From NCBI GenBank assembly GCA_934756675.1, contig CAKVLG010000003.1, positions 55,440 through 119,439 on the forward strand: 64,000 bases of DNA, read 5' to 3'. Position numbers and translations under genes: made by a program. Positions 57,369 through 64,000 of this stretch are shown here, piece after piece. The notes under the pieces were generated by a model that was not told where the DNA came from, did not search any database, and was given only the letters and a program-made list of their open reading frames with translations. The DNA comes from an uncultured Clostridia bacterium (lineage in GTDB: Bacteria; Bacillota; Clostridia; Christensenellales; UBA1242). Within the stretch, counting starts at the first letter, position 1; every line of letters begins with the position of its first letter.

Positions 57369-57827
57369 CTAAAAATTAATAAGTTTACTTATTTTTGATA
57401 TCATTTTTCGTTCTAATTTAATTTGTTTGCCGTCTGACTCTATAGTAACACTGCAATCATCAAACGCTGCAAGCACACCTTCGTAATGTTTCTTTTTGTT
57501 GATTTGCTTAAAGAGATTAACTTCAACTTCTTCGCCAATATTCTTTTCGAAATCGCGATCAGTTTTAAAAGGTCTATCTACTCCAAGTGAAGACACATTT
57601 AAGGTGTATGACTTATCATCTGTTGGGTTGAGCTCGTCTAGCGGCTCATCAATTGCATGATGCACCTTTTCACAATCTTCAATTGTAATTCCGCCTTGCT
57701 TATCGATATAGACTGTTAAGTTCATTCCGTTTTCTTTTTTCTCGTAAGCAACTTCGACAAGTTCATAGCCAAGGTTATCTACGATTGGTTTTAAAAAACT
57801 ATATACATTATCTGCAACTTTTGCCAT
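57369..57827 (-). CDS. rimP: ribosome maturation factor RimP
   Basis: 152 residues; GYELVEVAYEKKENGMNLTV, ITIEDCEKVHHAIDEPLDEL and YTLNVSSLGVDRPFKTDRDF are diagnostic. 30S assembly factor and first gene of the nusA operon. The leader holds a stable hairpin (57851-57872). Confidence 0.95.
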   Translation of the reverse strand: MAKVADNVYSFLKPIVDNLGYELVEVAYEKKENGMNLTVYIDKQGGITIEDCEKVHHAIDEPLDELNPTDDKSYTLNVSSLGVDRPFKTDRDFEKNIGEEVEVNLFKQINKKKHYEGVLAAFDDCSVTIESDGKQIKLERKMISKISKLINF

Positions 57828-57850
57828 TTATACCCCCAAACATAATTTTA

Positions 57851-57872
57851 GGAGTGGCAACTTTGCCACTCC
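57851..57872 (-). promoter_or_regulatory. hairpin between the PolC-like gene and rimP
   Basis: GGAGTGGCA - AAGT - TGCCACTCC, nine perfect GC-rich pairs. No T-run follows on the minus strand, so it is not a clear terminator; it might be a processing site or leader structure of the rimP-nusA mRNA. Confidence 0.5.
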
Positions 57873-57917
57873 CAAAGATAAGTATTACCATGATTATACA
57901 ATACAAGTCTTTCAAAA

Positions 57918-59534
57918 TCAAGTATTTTGCTCAATTAATTCATATAACTTTATAAAACATTCAGCTGTAGCTGTAGCATCATGCACAGCTCTATGTGCAT
58001 TTTCGAGCGAAACACCAAGGCGTGCACATATAGTTTTAAGCTTATAATTCTTCATGCCCTTAATGTTTTGCATTGCAAGCTGCCAAGTATCTTCCATTGG
58101 CGCTTCAAAGTTATATCCACACTTTTTGCCATAATAATTCAAAAAGCCATAGTCGAAAGAAACGTTTTGCCCAACAAGTATTGCCCCGCGTGTGAACTTA
58201 TAAAAGTCTGGCAATACCTTTTCGATCGTATAGGCTGATTCAACATCTTTATCTGTTATGCCAGTTAAGTTTGTAATTTCGTCAGAAATATGTTTTTCTG
58301 GGTTAACAAAACACATAAATCTTTCTGCAATTTTACCACCCTTTATTTTAACGGCACCAATTTCGATTATTTTCTCACCTTCTGTTACTTGCAAGCCCGT
58401 TGTTTCAAAGTCGAATACAACAAACTCGTTTTCATTAATATGTTTTGGTGGCTGTTTGGTTTTCCCAGCCGAAAAGTCAAACAAGTCAACTTGCGATGTT
58501 TCTTCTAGTTCTTCTGGAAAAATGTATCTATAGTTTTTAGGTTCAGGTTTATATGCAATCTTTTCAACAAAGTTTTCTGGAAGCTTACAAGTAGAGATTT
58601 CTTTTATAATCATTTGCACGCCGCCATTATATTTATCTTCTTCGACCCTACCATTTGCAACAATTTCCATGCCAGTTGTTAATGCTTCAAGCAATACTAG
58701 TGTGTTTTTAGTCGAAAACACAACAGCACCAATCTTGCCCGAAAAATCTTCGATCTGCAAGCGATAGATTTTACGTAACTTTTCGCCAGCTTTTGCATCT
58801 TCTTCTGCTTGTTTTTCTAGGTCTTCATTGGTTTTTGGTGGTTGCTTTTTCTCATCTTCTTTTTTTGTTTTTGGTTTTAACTCGTGCCCAGAAATAAAAG
58901 CAATTTTACCACAAACAACAGCCCATTCCATAGGTGTTTTTATGTCTTTTATATACATTGGTTTTTCGTCAATTTGGTTACCTATATACTTCACAACATC
59001 GGTTATAGGTATGGTTCTATCTACCTTTTCTTGAACATCAATATCTAAATCATCATTTGCTTGTTCTTTTACTTCGGCAAATTCTTCTCGTCTTGTAACA
59101 ATTTCAAAGTCGCAGCAAAAATAATCTGTCAAATATTCTTTTAATTGTTTTTGCACTTGCTTTGATTCGAACCTTTCAAAAGACTTTTCGTCAACCGTAA
59201 GTGTAATTTTATTTTCTTTTGTTATTTCACCAATTTTATAAATAATTGCTGGATAATTGCTTTTCATAAATTCTTTTAAAATTGGAGTTATTGCTTCACT
59301 ATTTACAAAGTTTTTTATGTATTTTACATCATATACAAAGCCTTGTGGCATGTTTTCTTCGATAATTTTTTCAAACTTCAAACGTTCGGCTGGCGACAAA
59401 ATCACACCATCTTTATAATAAATTTCAAGCAAGCAAATAGTGCCACCTTGTTTTAAGGTGGCATTTTTTAGTTTAAAAGCATATTTATTTTGTGTTTTTT
59501 CGTTTAAAATTTGAATTATCTTACAGTTTGTCAT
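57918..59534 (-). CDS. reduced PolC: N-terminal domain, OB fold and DnaQ-type exonuclease without polymerase
   Basis: 538 residues at the place where polC stands in Bacillota (between rseP and rimP). Residues 1-160 resemble the PolC N-terminal domain (LKQGGTICLLEIYYKDGVIL, YFCCDFEIVTR). About 185-330 is an OB fold with a Lys/Glu-rich insertion (WAVVCGKIAFISGHELKPKT, IGAVVFSTKNTL, GMEIVANGRVEEDKYNGG). About 368-538 is a DEDDh exonuclease with all motifs: VFDFETTGLQ, ITGITDKD-like LTGITDKDVES, GQNVSFDYGFLNYYG and NAHRAVHDATATAECF. Full PolC has about 1,430 residues with PHP, palm and fingers; none are present and only 90 bases remain before rimP. It could be a proofreading or repair exonuclease. 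Confidence 0.85.
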   Translation of the reverse strand: MTNCKIIQILNEKTQNKYAFKLKNATLKQGGTICLLEIYYKDGVILSPAERLKFEKIIEENMPQGFVYDVKYIKNFVNSEAITPILKEFMKSNYPAIIYKIGEITKENKITLTVDEKSFERFESKQVQKQLKEYLTDYFCCDFEIVTRREEFAEVKEQANDDLDIDVQEKVDRTIPITDVVKYIGNQIDEKPMYIKDIKTPMEWAVVCGKIAFISGHELKPKTKKEDEKKQPPKTNEDLEKQAEEDAKAGEKLRKIYRLQIEDFSGKIGAVVFSTKNTLVLLEALTTGMEIVANGRVEEDKYNGGVQMIIKEISTCKLPENFVEKIAYKPEPKNYRYIFPEELEETSQVDLFDFSAGKTKQPPKHINENEFVVFDFETTGLQVTEGEKIIEIGAVKIKGGKIAERFMCFVNPEKHISDEITNLTGITDKDVESAYTIEKVLPDFYKFTRGAILVGQNVSFDYGFLNYYGKKCGYNFEAPMEDTWQLAMQNIKGMKNYKLKTICARLGVSLENAHRAVHDATATAECFIKLYELIEQNT

Positions 59535-60796
59535 AAAAGTAACCTACAAGCAAAGAAAAAGTGATAAACATCAAGGAAAATCACAAGTCCCAGCAATAGA
59601 AACAAGCCAATTGTATTTATATAAGCTTCCACTTTTCTGTTGATAGGTCTACCTATTATCCATTCAATCAATACAAACAAAACATGGAAACCGTCAAGTG
59701 CTGGTATTGGTAAAATATTAAACAATGCCAAGTTCATCGAAAGCAAAGGGAAAAGCATTAAGAACGACGAAAAACTTATTTTAGATATTTCTGCCATTTG
59801 CGAAACAGCTGTTATTGTTCCGCCAAGTTCTTTAATTGCAGTTTTTCCTGTGAATAACCCGCCAAGAGCAGAAAGAATTAAACCACAAATATAAAAGCAG
59901 AATGGCCAAGCCTTTAAAACAGCTTCGAAAAATCCATATTTAACAAACTCACTTCCAAGAACAACACCAAGCGAAACGCCTTCTTTTGCAAGCGTAATGC
60001 CAGCAACAGATTTGAGCTCGTCAATCGTATACTCGTTTTCGCAAGCTGCATCTTTGTAATACTTGGTTGCAAGCGATAATTCTGCGTAGTTATTTTCGGC
60101 ATCTTTTGTAACCGTAAAAGACATTACTTCTGTCTTAAACGCATCGATGTCTGCCTTTGTGTTAGGTGCGGAGTATAATTCGTACCCAGACTCGAGCGAA
60201 ACATAATAAAATGCTCTATGTTCGTATTTTTTTACGACAACGTCTTGAATTTCACCATTGCGGCTAATTTGTAAAACAATGTCCTCACCAGCATCAATTT
60301 TGCTAGTCAATGATTGCAAAGAACGGTAAATTTCTATGCTTTTTCCGTTAACTTTGCGTACAATATCACCTTTTTGCAAAACAGAATAGTTTGCACTCAT
60401 CGGCTCAACTGCCGAAATTTTTGGCAACGGATTACCATTTACAAGCAAGAAAACAACAGACATAAGCACACCAAACATAAAGTTAAAAAGTACGCCCGAA
60501 ACCAAAACAATTATTCTTTTCCAAGGTTTTTGATTGTTAAATGCATCTTTAGAAGGGTTTTCTTCATCTTCACCTTCAAATGCACAATATCCACCGAGTG
60601 GCAAAATTCTTATCGAAAAGACTTCGCCAGTCTTTTTGTTTGTTCTTTTGTAAATCGCCTTACCAAAACCAATGGCAAATTCGTTGATTTTAAATCCCAA
60701 AACTTTACCAGCAATAAAATGCCCTAGTTCATGAACTGTGATAAGTATCATCAATATTACAATCGCAAGTAAGATATAAAGAATATTTGTTAACAT
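59531..60796 (-). CDS. rseP: site-2 protease RseP (M50B)
   Basis: Intramembrane zinc protease (421 residues). HELGHFIAGKVLGFKINEFA contains HExxH; a PDZ domain lies at about 130-195 (LQKGDIVRKVNGKSIEIYRS); the third motif LALFNILPIPALDGFHVLF closes the active site. Contains an extra region of about 60 residues after the PDZ (YSAPNTKADIDAFKTEVMSF). Starts seven bases after cdsA; four-base overlap with the PolC-like gene. dxr, normally between cdsA and rseP, is missing. Confidence 0.94.
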   Translation of the reverse strand: MLTNILYILLAIVILMILITVHELGHFIAGKVLGFKINEFAIGFGKAIYKRTNKKTGEVFSIRILPLGGYCAFEGEDEENPSKDAFNNQKPWKRIIVLVSGVLFNFMFGVLMSVVFLLVNGNPLPKISAVEPMSANYSVLQKGDIVRKVNGKSIEIYRSLQSLTSKIDAGEDIVLQISRNGEIQDVVVKKYEHRAFYYVSLESGYELYSAPNTKADIDAFKTEVMSFTVTKDAENNYAELSLATKYYKDAACENEYTIDELKSVAGITLAKEGVSLGVVLGSEFVKYGFFEAVLKAWPFCFYICGLILSALGGLFTGKTAIKELGGTITAVSQMAEISKISFSSFLMLFPLLSMNLALFNILPIPALDGFHVLFVLIEWIIGRPINRKVEAYINTIGLFLLLGLVIFLDVYHFFFACRLLL

Positions 60797-60803
60797 AACG
60801 CTC

Positions 60804-61721
60804 CTAAATTATTAATGAAAAAAGCAAATAAACTAAAGTAGTTGTAAACATCAAGCCATCAACTCTGTCCATAAATCCGCCATGACCTGGGAAGATTGAA
60901 CCAAAGTCTTTTATACCAATTTTACGTTTAATACTGCTGGCAACAAGGTCGCCCATTTGTGTTAAAAGCGAACCAATTATGCCAAGAGCCGCAAACAAAG
61001 TAATGGCCTTCCAAAGTGGTAATGACAAAATTTCGGCAGCACCGAACCATCCTTCGAAATAAAATAGCCACAAACCGAGCCCGCCAGCAATCAAGCCACC
61101 AACAAAGCCAAATATCATGCCAGCAACTGTCTTGTTAGGCGAAATTTCTGGTGCCATTTTGCGTTTGCCAAGCATTCTACCAAATAAATAAGCAAACACA
61201 TCTGTCATCATAGAAATAGCAAAAATCATTATAATTCCAACAAAACCAAGTCCAAGCCCCATGTGGTTAATACCCATCAAAAAGCTAAGCAAAGTGGTTG
61301 GATAAATAAGAATACTTATTGTATCTTTTGTTTCATTTAAAAGTGATTCGTTTAAAAGTTTTTCATCTTTTTCAATTTCGCCAATTTTGCGTTTTATGCC
61401 ATTTTCGATTAATTCCTTAACCATTAAAACACCAAAGCATAATAACAAAATGAGCACAACCAAAACAAGAGATTTACCTTTCAAACTCTCTATCATTGGG
61501 AAAAGTGCAAACACTGCAAAAAGAGCAATTGGATAAATAAACATTATCGATTTGCTCGACCTTTTGTTGTATAGTTTTGTCGAAAAATTCATTTCAACAA
61601 GGCAACCATAAATAATTACCAAACTAAATCCATCAAAAAAGAATGGCGAAATCAATCTAAGTGCCGTAAATCCCGCACAAAGAATAAGAATAACCAAACC
61701 TGTTATTGTTCTTTTTAACAT
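60804..61721 (-). CDS. cdsA: phosphatidate cytidylyltransferase
   Basis: 305 residues, about eight membrane helices; makes CDP-diacylglycerol. Signature MMTDVFAYLFGRMLGKRKMA, SPNKTVAGMIFGFVGG, and SSIKRKIGIKDFGSIFPGHGGFMDRVDG-type end (KDFGSIFPGHGGFMDRVDG). Ten bases after uppS. Confidence 0.95.
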   Translation of the reverse strand: MLKRTITGLVILILCAGFTALRLISPFFFDGFSLVIIYGCLVEMNFSTKLYNKRSSKSIMFIYPIALFAVFALFPMIESLKGKSLVLVVLILLLCFGVLMVKELIENGIKRKIGEIEKDEKLLNESLLNETKDTISILIYPTTLLSFLMGINHMGLGLGFVGIIMIFAISMMTDVFAYLFGRMLGKRKMAPEISPNKTVAGMIFGFVGGLIAGGLGLWLFYFEGWFGAAEILSLPLWKAITLFAALGIIGSLLTQMGDLVASSIKRKIGIKDFGSIFPGHGGFMDRVDGLMFTTTLVYLLFSLII

Positions 61722-61730
61722 TATTTTCTC

Positions 61731-62456
61731 CTATTTTATTTTACCATATCTACGGTCACGTTGTTGGTATGCAATAACGCATTCATCAACAATTTTTGCA
61801 TCAAAATCTGGCCATTGAGTCTTTGGAAAATAAAACTCACTATATGCAGCTTGGAAAAGCATAAAATTGCTAAGTCTTTGTTCGCCACTTGCCCTAACAA
61901 TCAAGTCTGGGTCAGGAATACCAGCTGTGTAAAGGTAATTTGCAAGCGTTTGCTCGTCAACTTTTTTAATTCCATCTGCAATAATTCTGTTAACAGCATC
62001 AACAAGCTCATGCCTTGAGCCATATGCAAAACCAAAATTCAAAACATGAGATTTGCAATCTTTTGTCATGTCGATAGTCTTACGCAAAATTACTTGAATA
62101 TCCTCTGGACACATATTAATATCGCCCATAAGATTGAATTTTACATCGCGTTCAACAAGTTTTTGACCAATGTCAGCATGTGCTCTAAAAAGATTGAAAA
62201 TATAATCGACTTCGGCTTGTGGTCTATTGAAATTTTCTGTTGAAAAGCAATAAAAAGACACGGCATACACTCCGAGTTCACAACATCTATCAAAAACCTT
62301 TTTCAAAGCGGCATCGCCAACTTTGTGCCCTTCAAAACGTGGCAAACCACGTTTTTTTGCCCATCTACCATTGCCATCTGCAATAAATGCAATATGCTTT
62401 GGTATGTTATTCATATCAATCTTAATTTCAAGCTTTTTTTTCTTAAACAGACACAT
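61731..62456 (-). CDS. uppS: undecaprenyl pyrophosphate synthase
   Basis: 241 residues. cis-prenyltransferase motifs: HIAFIADGNGRWAKKRGLPR, FYCFSTENFNRP, NFGFAYGSRHELVDA, DPDLIVRASGEQRLSNFML, YSEFYFPKTQWPDF. Makes the C55 lipid carrier for cell wall synthesis. Start at 62456 (MCLFKKKKLEIKID) is kept because AGGAAGG lies upstream. Confidence 0.95.
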   Translation of the reverse strand: MCLFKKKKLEIKIDMNNIPKHIAFIADGNGRWAKKRGLPRFEGHKVGDAALKKVFDRCCELGVYAVSFYCFSTENFNRPQAEVDYIFNLFRAHADIGQKLVERDVKFNLMGDINMCPEDIQVILRKTIDMTKDCKSHVLNFGFAYGSRHELVDAVNRIIADGIKKVDEQTLANYLYTAGIPDPDLIVRASGEQRLSNFMLFQAAYSEFYFPKTQWPDFDAKIVDECVIAYQQRDRRYGKIK

Positions 62457-62497
62457 AAAAACCTTCCTAAAATAATTCTAGTAAACGACAAGCAATA

Positions 62498-63073
62498 TTA
62501 TACCTGCATAATTTCTTTTTCTTTTTCGTCCATGATTTTATCAATATTACCTGTAACGCCGTCAAGAGTTTTTTGAATGTCTTTTTCGTATCCAGCCATC
62601 ATATCATCGGTAACAGTACCATCTTTTTTCATAGCTTTTAATTGTTCAAGACAATCACGACGTGCATTTCTACAAGTCACTTTGGCATTTTCACAAAGCT
62701 TTCTTGTATCTTTAACAAGTTCACGTCTACGTTCCTCGGTAAGTTGTGGGAATGTAAGCCTTATAACTCTACCATCATCAGTTGGAGTGATGCCAATATC
62801 AGACTCGCTAATAGCCTTTCTGATGTTTTTGATTAAGTTTGTATCCCATGGAGAAATAACAAGACATCTACCTTCTTGCACCGAGACATTCGACATGTGT
62901 GGAACTGGTGTTGGTGTTCCATAATAATCAACCAACACTTTATCGAGAATTCTTGGATTTGCACGTCCAGCCCTTATTCCATCGAGCTCACTTCTATAAA
63001 AAGCTACCGCTTTTTCGAGCTCCTCTTCATATTCCATAAAAATCATTTGAATTTGTTCTTCAATTTCAGCCAT
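62498..63073 (-). CDS. frr: ribosome recycling factor
   Basis: 191 residues. LDGIRAGRANPRILDKVLVD, YYGTPTPVPHMSNVSVQEGR, DGRVIRLTFPQLTEERRREL are classical. AAAGGAG before the ATG. pyrH, normally between tsf and frr, is missing; here only 125 bases with a terminator separate them. Confidence 0.95.
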   Translation of the reverse strand: MAEIEEQIQMIFMEYEEELEKAVAFYRSELDGIRAGRANPRILDKVLVDYYGTPTPVPHMSNVSVQEGRCLVISPWDTNLIKNIRKAISESDIGITPTDDGRVIRLTFPQLTEERRRELVKDTRKLCENAKVTCRNARRDCLEQLKAMKKDGTVTDDMMAGYEKDIQKTLDGVTGNIDKIMDEKEKEIMQV

Positions 63074-63160
63074 ACAGACTCCTTTTTATATACTACATAA
63101 CATGATACAATATTTTGCGACTACGATGCAACCTTTTTTGCCAGGTATTTTTTGTGCAAC

Positions 63161-63192
63161 AAAAAAACCACCAATTTTTGGTGGTCTTTTTT
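63161..63192 (-). terminator. intrinsic terminator of rpsB-tsf
   Basis: ACCACCAA - AAA - TTGGTGGT on the minus strand followed by seven T. Confidence 0.9.
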
Positions 63193-63198
63193 AGTTAA

Positions 63199-63849
63199 TT
63201 ACTTTGCTTGTTCAGCAGCAACTTCGGCAGCCAAATCGTTAACTCTCTTCTCTAAGCCTTCGCCCATTTCATAGCGAATGAATCTACGAATAGAGATTTT
63301 TTCACCGATTTTGATTGTAGCTTCACTAATAAGGTTAGAAATAGTTTTGCTTGGGTCTTTAACATATTCTTGTTCAAGTAAGCAAACTTCTTTGTAATAC
63401 TTTTTAATTCTGCCTTCAACCATTTTTTCAGCAACAGCTTCTGGTTTACCTTCGTTAACAGCTTGAGCTTTTAAGATTTCTCTTTCTTTTTCAAGATCTT
63501 CAGCATTAACTTGATCAACTGATACAACACGTGGGTTTGCAGCAGCAATGTGAATAGCAATGTCGTGACCAAGTTCTTGGAATGCAGGACTCTTAGCTAC
63601 GAAATCTGTTTCACAGTTAATTTCCAAGAGAACGCCAATTTTGCCGCCCATATGAATATATGAGAAAACAGCACCTTCGGCAGCAATTCTACTAGCTTTT
63701 TTAGCAGCAGCAGCTTTGCCTTTTTCACGGAGCATATCCATAGCTTTTTCTACATTACCATTGCATTCAGCAAGAGCTTTTTTGCAGTCAAGCATACCAG
63801 CACCCGTTTTTTCTCTAAGGTCTACTACGTCTTTTGCAGTAAATTCCAT
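63199..63849 (-). CDS. tsf: elongation factor Ts
   Basis: 216 residues. UBA-like N-terminus MEFTAKDVVDLREKTGAGML then DCKKALAECNGNVEKAMDML, core GKIGVLLEINCETDFVAKSP. The length is at the short end of the family (E. coli 283), with one core subdomain, as in several Gram-positives and Thermus. Recharges EF-Tu. Follows rpsB. Confidence 0.96.
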   Translation of the reverse strand: MEFTAKDVVDLREKTGAGMLDCKKALAECNGNVEKAMDMLREKGKAAAAKKASRIAAEGAVFSYIHMGGKIGVLLEINCETDFVAKSPAFQELGHDIAIHIAAANPRVVSVDQVNAEDLEKEREILKAQAVNEGKPEAVAEKMVEGRIKKYYKEVCLLEQEYVKDPSKTISNLISEATIKIGEKISIRRFIRYEMGEGLEKRVNDLAAEVAAEQAK

Positions 63850-63870
63850 AATTATTCTCCTTGAATTTTT

Positions 63871-64000
63871 ATTCTTGTTCTACGGTTTCAGTTTTAGCTT
63901 TCTTTGCAGGTTTCTTTGCAGGTTTAACAACTTCTTCTACAGCAACGTTTGCAACTTCTTCAGCGGCAACTTCATTTGCATCTTCAGCATTTTCCTGTAC
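63871..64000 (-). CDS. rpsB: 30S ribosomal protein S2, C-terminal tail only (rest outside window)
   Basis: Only the last 43 codons are visible: an Ala/Glu/Val-rich tail ending KPAKKPAKKAKTETVEQE and TAA. The call rests on position directly before tsf with 21 bases between, and on the fact that S2 proteins often carry such charged C-terminal extensions. The conserved body cannot be seen. Confidence 0.75.

Noticed and set aside
57851..57872. Terminator between the PolC-like gene and rimP
   Set aside because: The stem is strong but no T-run follows in the direction of transcription; kept only as a hairpin.

Overview
The window is about 64 kb of AT-rich chromosome from an endospore-forming, low-GC Gram-positive bacterium (Bacillota, Clostridia-like). 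The evidence is the density of sporulation genes (spoIIA-sigF, spoVAC-AD-AE, the whole spoIIIA operon, spoIVB with a spo0A-like neighbour, spoIIM, two dacF-type carboxypeptidases, ytfI/ytfJ, yunB) and the conserved Clostridia order of the translation and cell-envelope genes. Nothing looks like plasmid, prophage or insertion sequence, and almost every gene is on the minus strand. I cannot name the genus.

Layout. 1-4.4 kb: thiI (cut by the window edge), its cysteine desulfurase, yunB and spoVAC-AD-AE. 4.5-5.9 kb: an Asn/Thr/Ser/Gln-rich lipoprotein gene inserted in the opposite direction between spoVA and the spoIIAA-spoIIAB-sigF operon (5.9-7.5 kb). 7.5-14.1 kb: small regulator, cardiolipin synthase, a six-tRNA operon, an ABC-F ATPase, gpsA, TspO, tRNA-Gly and a truncated YoaP-like gene. 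14.2-19.3 kb: aspS-gatC-gatA-gatB with an unusual asparagine-rich leader. 19.3-29.2 kb: accessory region with two more ABC-F proteins, GNAT, PAP2, unknown membrane proteins, a nifS-PNPOx-ferredoxin group, a repeat-rich tRNA-Thr locus and rubrerythrin. 29.2-64 kb: one long conserved minus-strand block, read in transcription order as rpsB-tsf, frr-uppS-cdsA-rseP, a reduced polC, rimP-nusA-rnpM-ylxQ-infB-rbfA-nrnA-truB-endonuclease IV, efp, spoIIIAA-AH, asp23, a membrane repeat protein, nusB-xseA-xseB-recN-spoIVB-spo0A-like, spoIIM-dacF, M50 protease-scpA-scpB-ytfI-ytfJ-dacF-rluB, BaiN-like flavoprotein and plsC.

The best candidate for an undescribed system is the control region of aspS-gatCAB. 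A consensus promoter (TTGACA-17-TATTAT) is followed by a strong Shine-Dalgarno, a 26-codon leader peptide with eight Asn codons (five consecutive) and an intrinsic terminator. A second 26-codon ORF then lies just before aspS, with an identical SD-start block. This has the architecture of ribosome-mediated attenuation sensing Asn-tRNA. The regulated genes are the ones predicted to make Asn-tRNA by transamidation; the AspRS carries the Asp-His-Gly-Gly signature of non-discriminating enzymes. This would be amino-acid control by leader peptide where Bacillota normally use T-boxes.

Other notable points: PolC reduced to its N-terminal, OB and exonuclease parts at the canonical polC locus; a Spo0A-like protein whose receiver lacks the usual phospho-acceptor pattern; a G8 tract that breaks a PNPOx-family gene by one base; a 55-residue mini SpoIIIAF; a 9-codon leader ahead of an ABC-F gene; several genes with TATAAT only 5-6 bases before the start codon (leaderless-type); and absence of dxr, dxs and ispA from their usual places in this gene block.
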